DNA from: Ephydatia muelleri | Taxonomy: Eukaryota > Porifera > Demospongiae > Spongillida > Spongillidae | Direction: 5' to 3' | DNA length: 64,000 nucleotides | NCBI GenBank assembly: GCA_013339895.1 | Contig: JABACO010000002.1 | Coordinates: 4,731,235-4,795,234 of the forward strand | Part shown: piece by piece, positions 1 to 11,485 of the stretch | Layout: each line of letters starts with the position of its first letter | How positions within the stretch are numbered: the first letter of the stretch is position 1 | The notes under the pieces: model-generated | Seen by the model: the letters and a program-made list of their open reading frames with translations, nothing else | What the model was told of the DNA's origin: nothing | Databases searched by the model: none | Position numbers and translations under genes: made by a program

Positions 1-505
1 CTTGTTGTGATTGTTAAAATCTATTGTGTGGGCATGATGTAGTGATGAACAACCTGCATGGCCATGCGAGGCTATACACCAGCAGTACACAGGTGTGCTT
101 ACTCTACTTCAGGGTACCACTGGTTTTGACCACACCCCTTCCTGGAGTAAGATAGGCAGCCATCTTGTTGTGATTTTTATTATGTAGCGGGAGTGTGTTG
201 CTGTAGTGATGGACAACATGCATGGCCATGTGAGAATATACGCCAGCAGTACACAGGTGTGCTTACTCTACTTCAGGGTACCACTGGTTTTGACCATACC
301 CCTTCCTGACATAAGATAGTCAGCCATCTTGTTGTGATTGTTAAAATCTATTGTGTGGGCATGGCTGTAGTGATGGACAACCTGCATGGCCATGTGAGGC
401 TATACACCAGCAGTACACAAGTGTACTTACTCTACTTCAGGGTACCACTGGTTTTAACCATACCCCTTCCTGGAGTGAGATAGTCAGCCATCTTGTGGTG
501 ATTTT
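1..505. repeat. Tandem satellite, about 163-bp unit, at least 3 copies
   Basis: The phrase beginning cttgttgtgatt recurs at about 1, 163 and 328, with a partial start at 492. Each unit contains the same landmarks in order: a gcatggccatg block, a ccagcagtacacaggtgtgctt block and a ctacttcagggtaccactgg block. Units differ by a few substitutions and small indels. The array runs off the left edge of the window, so its full length is unknown. Confidence 0.9.
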
Positions 506-1091
506 ACATATGTAAGACATGAAGGTTGAAAATGACTGATATGCAAATTGCAATTCAGAGGTATACATCAGCATAAACGCTCGATGGATCACTTTGTCTA
601 GAATTTGTTACTTTTCAAAAAAGATGTCCCTGTTGAGTAAGTTTTTAAAAGAACATCAATTTTATTCATAACTAGATTATGGCCGGTCATTATCAGAAAA
701 ATGATCTAACCGCTGGAATGTGAGGCTGAGGAATTTGAGGCTAGTATCTATTCAGTGGGAAATCACCACGTGCACGCGAAAGGGACTCCCCCGAATTTTA
801 TAGTCATGCAAACATTAACGGACAGGACGCGTATCCATATGAGTTAAGGGGGCATAGGACGGGTTTGCCCCCCCCCCCCTTGCCCCTTTCCCTGCAAACC
901 CGCGTCTGAGTATTGTAACATGGGAAGGCCCCCCCCCCCCAGGTTTTGTACGAGTTTAGACACTGCCAAACTATTGCTATACCTCGGAAACTGCGTCTGC
1001 AAGGTCTATGAGCCTGACTGAGATGACTTGGTCACATTTGTGTGTGCGTACATGTGTGTGTGTGTGTGTGTGATAGAGATGTGCTTGTGTG

Positions 1092-1138
<47 letters not shown>

Positions 1139-1243
1139 CAAATGTAGTGCATGTTCAAATGCATTTGAAATAAATCTATTTTTAGCTTAAATGTGCATGT
1201 TTTCAGATATGAATACATTATATATGTCGGCTCCTGAAGGATT
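506..1243. other. No gene seen; G/C runs and a GA microsatellite
   Basis: I see no supported exon here. The stretch holds two runs of C at about 870-880 and 930-940, a (GT)n patch near 1055-1070 and a (GA)n run at about 1095-1132. The part around 985-1030 resembles, in inverted orientation, the sequence near 29600-29660, so it belongs to a dispersed repeat. Confidence 0.6.
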
Positions 1244-2470
1244 AAATCATATCCTTAATTGGCCTCTTCTTCTCAGGTTACCAATGATATCTGTGTCAGG
1301 GAGGAGATACGATATTGTGTTGTACTGCTTACCCATGCATTACATGCTTTCCCATGGCTATTTCACAATCAGACCCGTGTCAGACATACACCAGGGTTTT
1401 TCAAATCATATAGTGTTTGCTTCCGCTTCTGTGTTCCGTCACAGCTATCAATTGTTCAATTGGTACAGATATGCAAGGACAAGGAAGTAGGAGGCATGAA
1501 AAATGAATGTTTCGGTCTTTCATCTGCAAAGACTTGTGAGTACAAGATATAGAGGGTCTGCCATGGGGAGAAGAAAAAGCACACATTGCAATTCACTTTT
1601 GACCTGATATAAAACAATACATGTGAAGCTAGGGTGTCTTGTCTTAATTTTTTATTACAAGTGATACATTTATGATAATTCAATACGTGGTTGGTTTTTT
1701 ACTTAGTTATGGGCACCGTGTACACTGGTAATAGAAATTGACTGCAATGATCAATGTGTGAAAGTGAAAACGTCAGATGAAACAGCCATGTTACAAGGAA
1801 AAAAAACTTTACTTTTGGCTCTGTGTTTGACATACCTGCCAAACATTTAGTCTTCATACAAATACATATCAGGCACAACATCAATTCAAAAATCCTAACT
1901 TTTGTGCAGTGTTATATTGTAATAATACATAATAACAAATATGCATTATAGATCAAAAGTGGTCAATCAGCATTCATTACAATTCCTTACAGAGTGAATT
2001 AATGAAACCAGTCCCTTTTCATGGACCATGTAAGTGGAAGTTTACAAACAGTGAATTCAGAATGATTGGTCACCTGCCATGACAATTACTTAAATTAAAA
2101 TATCACATTTCACATATCTTTTTGCTTCCATGGTGCCAAAACCAGTACTAGTTAAGTTGTGTCCATATGTAACACGAAAGGGAAAGCTAGTGTTACACTC
2201 ATTCAAGATGGCTTGACAGGATACCACATTAAATGTGTTCCTCGTGTCAATCTTCAGCACATACAATCCTATCATGCGTGTGCATATATGTGTGTATGCA
2301 TGTATGATGTGTGCGTGCATGTGTGCACATGTGTGTGAATGCGTATGTTTTGTGCATGTATGTGTGTATGTATACGCATGTGTGTGTATGCGTGTTTGTG
2401 TGGTGTGGCATGGTATGTGTACATATATGTGTTGCATACATGTGCGTAAGCATGCATTTGTATACGTATA
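1244..2470. repeat. Segmental duplication block T (direct copy at 44842-46015)
   Basis: The sequence from the ttaattggcctcttctt landmark through the start of a GT-rich tract matches 44842-46015 in the same orientation, with small indels, for example a deletion in the second copy around 1975-2080. Open frames inside it, such as 1191-1552, are not recognisable proteins. In the second copy this block lies just upstream of the PH adaptor gene; here it lies before a spare copy of that gene's last exon. Confidence 0.8.
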
Positions 2471-2474
2471 TCTC

Positions 2475-2639
2475 TCTCCCCTCCCTCCCTCCCTCCCTCC
2501 CTCCCTCCCTCCCTCCCTCCCTCCCTCCCTCCCTCCCTCCCTCCCTCCCTCCCTCCCTCCCTCCCTCCCTCCCTCCCTCCCTCCCTCCCTCCCTCCCTCC
2601 CTCCCTCCCTCCCTCCCTCCCTCCCTCCCTCCCTCCCTC
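2475..2639. repeat. (CCCT)n / (AGGG)n microsatellite
   Basis: About 165 bp of nearly pure ccct repeats. It follows a GT-rich low-complexity stretch from about 2275. Apparent proteins made of Gly-Arg-Glu-Gly or Leu-Pro-Pro-Ser repeats are translations of this tract and not genes. The duplicate block near 46020 has no such tract and instead enters a GA-rich minisatellite. Confidence 0.95.
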
Positions 2640-3540
2640 ACACAACTCTCTCTATCATACTCATGTATGCACACACAAATCTTGGTCCAATCCAGTTGAC
2701 ATTCTAAAATAAAAGCACAAGTTTTATCTCTATGTCTATTGGCAAGCTAAACATTGTCTTTATCACCATTTGGTGATGATTCAATGCTGTGGTATTCATG
2801 GCCTGTCACTGCCTGGCCAAGCAAACATGATGTGATGTCAAAAAAGAATAATGACTGTAAAACCTCATGAGGATGGTTTATACTCATCCATGTGCACTTA
2901 CATTAATTAAGCCATGTAGCAGCTTCTATACCCTGTTCAAGGTGGCTTGTTGTCACAAACCAACGTTCAGCTAGCGCAAATGAGGAGGCTTCGGAATCTT
3001 AATGGAGACAATGATATAATTAATGCTAGTGATGACTTATATGTACATGTATAGCACATATCCACCAAAAAGAATAGAAAGGACTTTATACTCCAGCAGC
3101 TACCATACAATTTAAAAAGCATTCTTATGATTTTGCATGCAAGAAATGATGGAGTACATGCACAGCCTTGAGCAGGGCTTTGCTTTGGACCCACTAGATG
3201 TTATTAGCACATGCGTCTCACTGCCAAATACAAGATAAAGTTTGGCCTCCTTTTAAATCAATAATACATCTGTGTAAGCACATCTCAAAATGGTCTTGCT
3301 ATGTTGGTATGTACAGGTGGGTCTAACATACGAGACTATAGATATGCAATCAGGATGCCACACAAAATGACACTAGAGAAGTGTTGAAAGGAAAGTCCAG
3401 GGAATTATGGTGATTCACTGCAGGGGTGGGTATATCGATGAATAGCGATTGTGTATACTCATAATACGATAACTAGCACAAGTACTCAATACTATAAATG
3501 GCACAATGGCACAAGTAATATTTTGCCCCGCACACAACAG

Positions 3541-4032
3541 GAGGTGAGGCAAGAATGGATCAGAGTGCTAAATGAGCGCTGGTCACTGACCAGAGCGTCC
3601 TCTCTTATGGTGGCAAGTGGCAAGGACGCACGCCACAAAGAATTGCCGAGACGACATACGACTTTATCACTACCAGCAACGACTCCTCCCTCCCCAGGTC
3701 CAGCCTGTGCACTCAATACATGCTACGGCTCTTCACTGAGAGAGCACCAACCAAAGGTTTCCACAGCACCACAGCCACCTGATCAACTTGTGGCAAGACG
3801 ACCTCCAACTGACACACAGAACCCAAACACTAACAGTCGCGATGATGAGTCACAACAGAGTACAGCCATTGGGGGCACTGGAGGCGCATCTGACCGTGAG
3901 CCCATATACGAACCGACTCCTGACCCACCACCTAGCTATGCAGATGTGATGCATGACACAGATGAATATGTGGAAATGAAACCTGGCACAAGCGAAGATT
4001 CAGAATATGTGAATGTGCTACGCAAAATATGA
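3541..4032 (+). pseudogene. Spare last exon of the PH-domain docking adaptor
   Basis: An intact 492-nt copy of the terminal exon found at 40474-40965 on the other strand, with the same acceptor (cacacaacag) and the same stop position. It encodes the end of a PH-domain helix (EVRQEWIRVLNE), a Ser/Thr/Pro-rich linker, then PPPSY, DEYVEM and SEYVNV tyrosine motifs. The frame is open throughout and changes are mostly single residues, so selection may have acted recently. No PH-domain 5' exons are visible upstream in 1-3540, so on its own it is an orphan exon. It would be a real gene only if 5' exons lie left of the window. Confidence 0.6.
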
Positions 4033-4065
4033 AGCAACATGTGCTATGTATGCCTTTGGTGATGG

Positions 4066-4190
4066 CAATGTGTGTGTTTTGTGTGTTTGTTGTGTGTGTT
4101 TTGTGTGTGTGTGTATTGTGTGTGTTAATGTGTGTGTTGCGTGTGTGTCTATGTGTGTGTGTACTATGTTTTGTGTGCTATGTGTATGTG
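4066..4190. repeat. GT-rich imperfect microsatellite
   Basis: An interrupted (GT)n tract of about 125 bp just after the adaptor stop codon. The equivalent position in the other copy (about 40148-40465) holds about 320 bp of much purer CA. The two copies give a before-and-after view of microsatellite growth or decay. Confidence 0.85.
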
Positions 4191-4562
4191 CTGGCACATT
4201 TCTATCACCAAACATGCACATGCATGCACACACAGTTCACAAATGTGCAGTCTCAGCCCCATGTCCTGCCACATGCGAACAAACATGTCTGGTCTTCAGA
4301 CACTCTTCTTATTGTATATTGAACCATGTTTGCCTGTGTTTTATGTACAGAACATACTAGATGTTTGCAATTGAAAAGGACATTTTTGTTCTTATAATTA
4401 TTGCGATTGTTGTTGCTCATATAAGATACAAGGTTACATAAAGCATGGAATGTCACAAGAAGAGGATGATGGATGGGACATACAAGGGACACATCTTTAT
4501 TGGAATATAAATTTATGGATATCACTAGGCATATACAAATTGTGTTATTCAAATCTAATTAA

Positions 4563-5410
4563 AGTTAATAGGTCTAAAGATAATATCAAATTATTCAATA
4601 ATGTAACCTGAATGAAAATTAGTTATATAAGAATATTGTTTGTGGGTTTTTAGTCTATACTCGAAACAGCAAATCAAACTTGAAAAAACTAAAAGACCAT
4701 AGGCTTCTCCCGATCACTGAATTGGCATTTTATTGGGTGTTAATTGGGATGCTTTATGTTGTGTGCTGAAGCTACATGTGTATTGTGGCATGCATCAAGT
4801 GACACTGGCACCAAATGGATGATTGGTGTATGAATGGGTATCAATAGCCATATAGGGCATGGGCATCAATAGCCATGTAGGGCATGCAGCCAGAGGTATC
4901 ATGTTACCTATGCAAAAGTATTATAATTGCCTCTAGCCATTCATCTTGAATAACTTTGATAACAGAGGGCTTTGAATATGTTGATTTATGAGGGTTTTGA
5001 TATAATTACTTAACTACTTACAACAATTTAATTGAATGAATATTCGGCTATAATGTACATAAAGTAATTAAGTGATTAATTAATTTTTATCCTGAGTAAT
5101 AGATCTTTGCATTCATTTGTGTGCACCCCGTATAATATTGCTCATGTTATATTGCTCTGAGCTTATACCTTCCCAACTGAGCAAGCGATCCCTAAGCTAT
5201 GTGTAACTCAAACCTGTGCCCTTCTTCTCACCAGTACATAAACTTTCACCTTTCTTAGTATCAACAATTCTCATCATCATTTTGAAGGAATACAAAGATT
5301 ACCCAAACATAAAAAAAAAACATGCTCCACTGTTGCCTGGGCAAGTACATTATCATGTCCTCAACACATCCAAGTTTTAAAAGCTCCTTGAAATACATAC
5401 CAAAATAATA
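4563..5410. other. No gene seen; end contains a dispersed repeat
   Basis: AT-rich, with short frames only. About 5200-5410 matches 29338-29540 in inverted orientation and ends in a caaaataatagtaataaaat stretch, immediately before the 3' end of a retrotransposon fragment. Confidence 0.6.
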
Positions 5411-5890
5411 GTAATAAAATATATATCATTATTGAATTGAAATGATTTGTTATTGATACAAGATACAATTATAGGACATACAAAACACACGAAAACATGA
5501 CCAAAACTAAATATCATTATTATTAATTTTTACATATTATTACAAATGACCATGCACCAATCTACCCTAACCCTCAAGCAGGTCCATTGTCGTAGCTTCA
5601 GAGATAGACCTTGCAATAAAAGCACGGGCATTGGCTTGAACTAATAGGAGATGTAGCCTGCCATAAATGGAATTTAGCGTGGTAGCCTTTGTTGAATTGC
5701 CTTGTGCCGCAATTCGTACAGCAAGTTGTCCAAAAAACTTTCCCGCAGTTTTTCCCCATGCACCAAATGTCTCCACCACTGGTGGAACACACTTCCAACC
5801 CAGTTCAGAGCAGATCGAATCATTATTTGAGTGCTTTCTCTCCTCCATTTGCCTTGCTGCTAATTGTAATAATGACACAGGAGGACCTCA
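5411..5890 (-). mobile_element. 3' end of an R2/NeSL-like LINE (fragment C)
   Basis: The minus-strand frame at 5567-5878 matches the C-terminal region of the longer element at 25590-29325: a LGWKCVPPVVETFGAWG block, then a IYGRLHLLLVQANARAF block. It is 5'-truncated and ends toward lower coordinates in AT-rich repeats. By comparison with the long copy this is the region after the restriction-like endonuclease. It is a dead fragment. Confidence 0.75.
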
Positions 5891-5928
5891 GACAAGAAGA
5901 GGGCTCAGATAGTGTCATGTCGTGGCCT

Positions 5929-6303
5929 TCAGCCATCACTGCATATATAGCTCCTGGTGTTACACAACCTTAGGGTTATGACAATTATAGCACCTAAAAC
6001 CTGAGTAGCACCACTCACTGGCTTTAATTCCTGCCGGGAAAGTTCATTCAGAGCCTCCTCACTGAATAGCTGATGTGGACTAAATAGACCCAATTTTAAG
6101 TGTTGCAGGTTACATAACAACGTGTGTGTCCTGGGGGGCCAGAGCGCTTGGTACCCATTGCCTTGCTTCTGCCCATTGTTTCTACAGTATCTCCTAAAAG
6201 GCACCCATATGCTTCTTGGTAAGGTCATCTGCCATTCCCCTAAATAGTGCCTCACAAAGACCAACACACCACATGGCAACTTGACCCACTGTTCAACAAA
6301 CAT
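5929..6303 (-). other. Unrecognised minus-strand open frame
   Basis: A 124-codon frame beginning MFVEQWVKLPCGVLVF. It does not resemble the neighbouring retrotransposon and has no domain I can name. It may be an exon fragment or chance. It stops just before the inverted duplication edge at 6419. Confidence 0.2.
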
Positions 6304-6418
6304 GACTTATCAGGGTCGCAAAATAACACCCTGGCTGGCAACGCAAACTACTACAATGGCATATGCTAGAGTATACTGTGAGAGACCAGAGGTCTCTCTG
6401 ATGTCATAAGTTCACACG

Positions 6419-7308
6419 GGGTCATAACGTGTCGAACTCGTGAATGGAACATTTCGTAGGCTTGTCTAGGTGTATATAATGGTCTGAACTGTGCGGTGGG
6501 TCTGGTGACGAGATTAAGTGGCTAGCAGGTGGAACAACGTGAGCAGAGCAACGCTAGCGGCGGGGCGCGCAAGCTGTAGCTAGTTCGGTCCGTTACATAT
6601 ACCCATGGCTGCACATCTTAAATGACCAGTGCAAATCCAAGGAGGTATCTGGCAGGATACCCCCTGCATTATACCTTCCTGGAAAGTAAACTAGCTCACG
6701 CAGATGCCACAATACAAATAAAACGATCATTACACCGCCTGAAACATAACGGCCAATGAGCATAGTTGTAACGTTATACAAAGTGACGCTCCGATCCTTT
6801 AAAAAATATACATCATGTCATGTCAATGCATATGTCATGTCTATCTAGGCTATACTGAGATATTATGCATTACTGCATGCATGTACAAAACTCTACAGAG
6901 TAGCTACAAATCCTGGCCTATATGTACATCGCTGACGCTGAGAAGCCTGCCAAAACTAATGGAACCTGTTTGGGCCTATCCGCATTCCGTCCTGCTTTTC
7001 AAGGTCAAGGGTGTCAATATTTCCAGCGACCTTCTCCCATTCGCTGCATGGATTTAGGGAGTAGGAAAAGCCTTCATGGTAGACATTGTAGAATGGATTT
7101 GCTGGGTCCAAGATGCGAGGAGCTGCGGCGCAGTGAGGTGGGAGGGTGATTCCAGTGCCGGTGTGCTCTACTGAGTAGTACTAATCCCAATGGACGCTGA
7201 AAGCCAAAGGCAATTACGCACCTATCAATTTGAAACCTCCCCTCCCCCTCCCCCCCCCCCCCCCCGGCCCCTCCCGGTACTCTTTCACGCGGAGTAGTCT
7301 TTAGGACC

Positions 7309-7340
<32 letters not shown>
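6419..7340. repeat. Inverted duplication of the OAS 3' end (partner 24006-25014)
   Basis: In reverse complement this matches 24006-25014: the poly-C tract and G-rich last intron of OAS, the last coding exon and about 540 bp of 3' flank. One boundary is the poly-G/C run at 7309-7340 (24006-24030 in the partner). The other is at gggtcataacg (6419; partner 25014). The partner boundary abuts a retrotransposon fragment. Confidence 0.85.
6956..7196 (-). pseudogene. Pseudo-copy of the last OAS exon
   Basis: Exactly 241 nt, like the exon at 24233-24473, with the same acceptor (ctttcag) and the same stop. It retains PRILDPANPFYNVYHEGF and SEWEKVAGNI. The fifth codon after HWD is TAG where the functional exon has GAG, so a transcript spliced into it would end early. 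It arose with the inverted duplication and not by reverse transcription, because intron and 3' flank are copied too. Confidence 0.85.
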
Positions 7341-7341
<1 letters not shown>

Positions 7342-7426
7342 GGCAGACGGTATGTCATGTCAACGTACATTCGCATACGTGTTACCAACATTCTCTTCCA
7401 GATGGAAAATTGCCCCATGGACGTTT

Positions 7427-7538
7427 GACCCAGTCCATTGTAATGACCCCACTGCAAGATTCCCAACAGCTGAAACTTCCATTTTGCAAGTTTGAGCTGT
7501 TGGAAATCTTGCTGTGGGGTCATTAAAATGGACTGGGT
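7427..7538. mobile_element. 112-bp palindromic MITE
   Basis: Two arms of about 48 bp, starting gacccagtccatt and ending aatggactgggtc, fold back on each other around a short centre (aaacttccattttgcaagttt). It encodes nothing. It is flanked by the poly-G end of the OAS-derived duplication. Confidence 0.75.
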
Positions 7539-7649
7539 CTGCCATTGTTCACTGTCTATAGTCCCTGCTGAAGGCGACTCTGTGAACAAAATGAGGGGGT
7601 AACCCCAGGGCTTACTTCACAGCAATTTTGCTTTCCCTACTGCCTCCTC

Positions 7650-8709
7650 TGTCTCCCTTCCCTTTCTTTCGCTCACTACCTCCTTAGATCCATTGCAGTC
7701 CTCTGTACTAGACCACCATTCTAAGGGCTCCTGCATTTCACCCTTATGGCAGTCAGCACTAGGGCGTAGACAGGGGGGGGGGGGGGGGGCAAGGGGGGCA
7801 ATAGCCCCCCCCAGTTTTATCCTATTGGTATGAATACAATTACAATAATTGTATGAATATCATTACAATTGTTCAATTTGTGCGCGGCAATTCAGCATGA
7901 GATACTATAGCAGCGACATTTTTTTACCTGTGTACACGTGACATAACCATGAAAACTAATTTGTGTGTTTAGCCCCCCCACTCATAAATAGCTGTCTACG
8001 CCTGCAGGCCATTCGCGAAGAGTTTTATCAGCAGCTGGTTAGCATCAGATAATTGGGTCAGTATGCCAATGCAGCTATCCACAATAGATGCATGACATCA
8101 CCATGATGCCAGAGGGAAGGAGAACTTGATCAGCAGGTGAGCCAAACAAATAGATTACAAAAATTCCCTCCTCTTTTTCTTCCCACCTCCCCTCCTCCCC
8201 TTCTATGCTCCCCTAATCCCAGGGCTGGGGGGCGGGGGGGGGTCAAAAACTCCCCTTCCGTAATGAAGGTCACAAGTGACGTGACCCGCTATGTTCCAAT
8301 AATGAATTGTTATTAGGCGCATGTTTTCAATGGTACTATTGACTGTTTTAATAGTACATTTTGTCTGCATTTAGAATAGGGTCCCTCTAAGTATACTCGC
8401 TCACACACATCCGACCTCCTCCCCCTTCGTAAATCTTGCTACGGCCCTGTTTCCTCCTCCCCCTTCTCTCCTTCCTCTATCCCTCCTACTTTGCTGGTGA
8501 ACAGCCTCGTAACAGTACATACCACTCTTCTCTCTTCCTCCATACCTCAGGCCACTCCCTCATCATTTAACATGCTAGCTGAACTGGAAGCCATTCGGCA
8601 CAAGAGGGACGAAGCAGCACAGCATAATGAAGCCCCAGTCGCTGGATCTGTTGAAGGCCAATCAGTACCTGTAAAAACCGAGACACTGGTGGGAAAAGTG
8701 GTCTGTTAA
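7650..8709 (+). pseudogene. Remnant of an unrecognised spliced gene
   Basis: Pieces of a plus-strand gene can be followed. After an acceptor (ctacctccttag) there is a coding-like stretch to about 7760, interrupted by a MITE. It resumes at about 8003 (AIREEFYQQLVSI, then GQYANAAIHNR) up to a donor at 8137. A terminal exon at 8551-8709 (acceptor cctcag) encodes NMLAELEAIRHKRDEAA and ends VGKVVC. The middle exon contains in-frame TAA and TGA, so this reads as a decayed gene, although the last exon is clean and in phase 0. I do not recognise the family. Confidence 0.35.
7763..8002. mobile_element. MITE with ggcgtagacag termini
   Basis: Inverted termini ggcgtagacag and ctgtctacgcc enclose about 240 bp. 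Both inner flanks are runs of G or C (gggggg at about 7771-7789, cccccc at about 7975). It sits inside the coding-like part of the 7650-8709 remnant. No clear target duplication was seen. Confidence 0.65.
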
Positions 8710-9404
8710 AACTGTACAACCGTTCTGGCGGCAACAGCCCTGGAAAGAGTGTATGTTAGCGGTGTCATTGGAATGTTTAGACCTACCATCCAAACAACAG
8801 ACTGGTCACTTCTCCAGTTATCATTTTCTTTGTATGTGCAAGTGTGCGCGCATGTGTATGTATGTGTGTGTGTGCTCAGTCCACTGATCAGGTTATCACA
8901 ATCTCTTTGCATATGCATGTGTGTGTATGTCTGTGAAGTGTGTGTGTGTTGTCATTGGGAGTGTTTATTTATAAGGTGTGCTATTCTGTTGTGGATTAAC
9001 CCTGCACAAATAATGTTTTTAATCCCCCTATGAATTGATCTTGATCCATAACTACTTTAAATTTAATTGTCCTGAAGTAATGCTCTAATGTATTAGTGAT
9101 TGCAAATTGACATCTTGCTATTACCTATCTCAAATACTGCATTCGCTGCATAATCAGCACCAAACAACTCTCTATCATTTCTTGCAACCATTACTACATG
9201 CAGGTTAAGTAATGATTTAGCTACTTCATGTACAAATCTATGAGACACATTATTCTACTACCTTTTGTACAATCTCACTTATATTATCAGGAATATCACA
9301 AAAATCAGCAGCGATGTTTGTATTAGAACCTGATGTACACCACTTCAGCAAGAACAGGAAGGTCGCAACATCATCCTTGCACAATTCACATTGCAAATGT
9401 ATAC
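8710..9404. other. No gene seen; GT-rich patches
   Basis: Contains a CA/GT-rich stretch at about 8840-8950 and otherwise AT-rich sequence. The minus-strand frame at 9250-9522 (CKDDVATFLFLLKW, ending EIVQKVVE) looks mildly coding, and part of it is repeated near 11410-11480, but I cannot name it. Confidence 0.4.
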
Positions 9405-11485
9405 ACCTAGATAGTAAAACTGCTGTGCCTGCATGCATGCCAGTAAGGACACCATTAATTGTTTGCTTGTGCATGATTAAGTATGTATGTAGCATGACCT
9501 CATACAGTACAGCACAATACAATAAAAGCTACTTCTGTTTGCATCATTGAAAACAAATTTCTGCCTAATTGCAATTCTCAAGATAGATTAGCTTAAAACA
9601 ATTTCATTAATTATACTGATGCATTGAGATAAATGTTTAAACCAAAAAAAAAACAAGAATCGTTAATTATAGTACTGCACTGATCTAGACATAAATAACA
9701 ATATGGTGATACCTGAGATGTAAATCAACACTGAGACAATTCCTATAGTTGATTTTAAAAAAAAAAAACAATGAGAACTTCAAATAGCGTATTGTATCCT
9801 TGTTTGCAGACACAATTTCTTTCACTAGATCAATGTCAGAAGAATTCTGGATTGAAAGAATGATTTCTTAAGAATTAAAGTCATATATGCGAGATCATAA
9901 TTGGGCATCATAAAGGTCTTTAAGAACCAGAACCTAAATGGGGATTCCTTGTTGAAGGCCAGTACTGCAGCCTTTGCTGAAATTGCAGGTGATATACCTT
10001 GCTTGCAGGCACAGAATCACTATTTATGTTGCCCGGTGATGGCTAAGTGTTGTTTTTGTTGGGAACTAAAGTAATAATTTCCACTCCATCTGCAATGTTC
10101 CATGCAGAACCTGCTTTCATTGAAGAACAGAAGAATATAGACATAGAATGAGAGAAGGAATAAGCTATAATAGTTCCAAATAGTCATTTTGCTAGGGCAC
10201 ACCCAATATGGTATGGAGACACCACCTTGCATGTCTTCAAAAACGGATGGAATATCAAATACTAACATCCACCGAGAAGAATAAAGACACACTGCTTCTT
10301 GCTGGACTGGCTTGAAGAAAAGCTTGTCAAGTTTAATACTTTTAAAATGACAGGTGAGGAGTTTAAAAGGAACTTCTTATATCATATTTTCCAAAGGTAA
10401 AGGATTTACAAACCACAAAACGAGTGGATCTTGAACCGTTGTCCATCATGTCATACTACTCACCAGAAGTATTGAAACAGTAAACGTACCTATATTGTAC
10501 CTTTTCAGTGGTACCTTGATCTACTAAATGTATACGAGTCTCCTAACAATGTATAAGCTTGATAATTTACACCCTGTAAATGTGCATGTATTTATAGATG
10601 GATGTTTGTCACACGTTTGGGTACAGTTTTCCAATTGACTAACTGAGGGGATGACAAAAGCACTGATGCAATAAATATGCTTGCATAATTTCATTTTTTG
10701 TACTGGCATGCGTTATTTGACAGCTGTAGCACTTATAGCCACGAAAGGAGGCCCTTATTTGTGAACGGTATAGTTAGACAAAGTCTATTTATTTACCTTA
10801 TGATCTTAAGGAGATGTATCTGAAGAGAAGGTGAATGTGTTTTCAGTTGTGATTGACTGATTTGAAACATTTGCATACAAACTAGGATAGTGTTTGTGAC
10901 TTCAAGAGGTCATAATGATTTGTGCGCGCGTGCCTGCAAACAAGGTATATACGTGTAGATGGGCTATGGTGCAGTAGAGGACCTAAACTTTATTTTTATT
11001 TTTCTTTCAACCCAGAATTCTTCTGACATTGATCTAGTGAAGGATAATGTGTCTGCAAACAAGGTTACTATATGTTTTCATTGTATTTCATTTTTTACCA
11101 ACAAGAGGATTTACCTGTTTATATATAACCATAATTATATTTTTATTTATGTCTAGATCAGTGAAGCACTATAATTAACGCTTTTTGTATTGTTTGTTTT
11201 AAAAACATTTGTCTCAATGCATCAGCATTTATATTGTTGATGAAATTGTTTTAAGCTAATCTATCTTCTTTGGAACCACTGAGAATTGCAATTAGGCTAA
11301 AAATGGTTTTCAATGATGCCAGGAAGCAAATAAAAATAGCTTTGATCTTTCTAGGCTGCTTAAGGTAATATATGTATTGTACTGTACTTTAGGAGGTCAA
11401 CATATGTACTTCTTCATGCACATGCAAATAATCAATGGTGTCCTTACTGGCATGAATGCAGGCACAGCAGTTTTATTACATCACA
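9405..11485. repeat. Local inverted duplication, arms about 460-490 bp
   Basis: 9405-9865 matches 10998-11485 in reverse complement. Shared landmarks are caatggtgtccttactggcatg, gatagattagcttaaaacaattt and tcactagatcaatgtcagaagaattctgg. The spacer of about 1.1 kb (9870-10990) is AT-rich with no gene that I can support. The arms differ by many substitutions and indels. Confidence 0.75.

Larger units (their letters stand above)
2735..4562. repeat. Segmental duplication block P, inverted copy of 39899-42950
   Basis: Read in reverse complement this matches 39899-42950, apart from a 1-kb hAT insertion and a much longer CA tract in the other copy. It contains the last exon of a PH-domain adaptor and its flanks. 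The 2869-2873 gagga sequence is the unoccupied target of the hAT element that sits at 41716-42742 in the other copy. Confidence 0.85.

Noticed and set aside
1-505. CRISPR-like array
   Set aside because: The repeats are contiguous 163-bp satellites without spacers, in an animal genome.
2090-2712. Long frames with Gly-Arg-Glu-Gly or Leu-Pro-Pro-Ser repeats
   Set aside because: They are translations of the (CCCT)n microsatellite and occur in several frames at once.
3019-3194. Minus-strand frame shared with 41389-41580
   Set aside because: Open in both copies of block P, but the predicted peptides are unlike known proteins, and the position is intronic to the PH adaptor.
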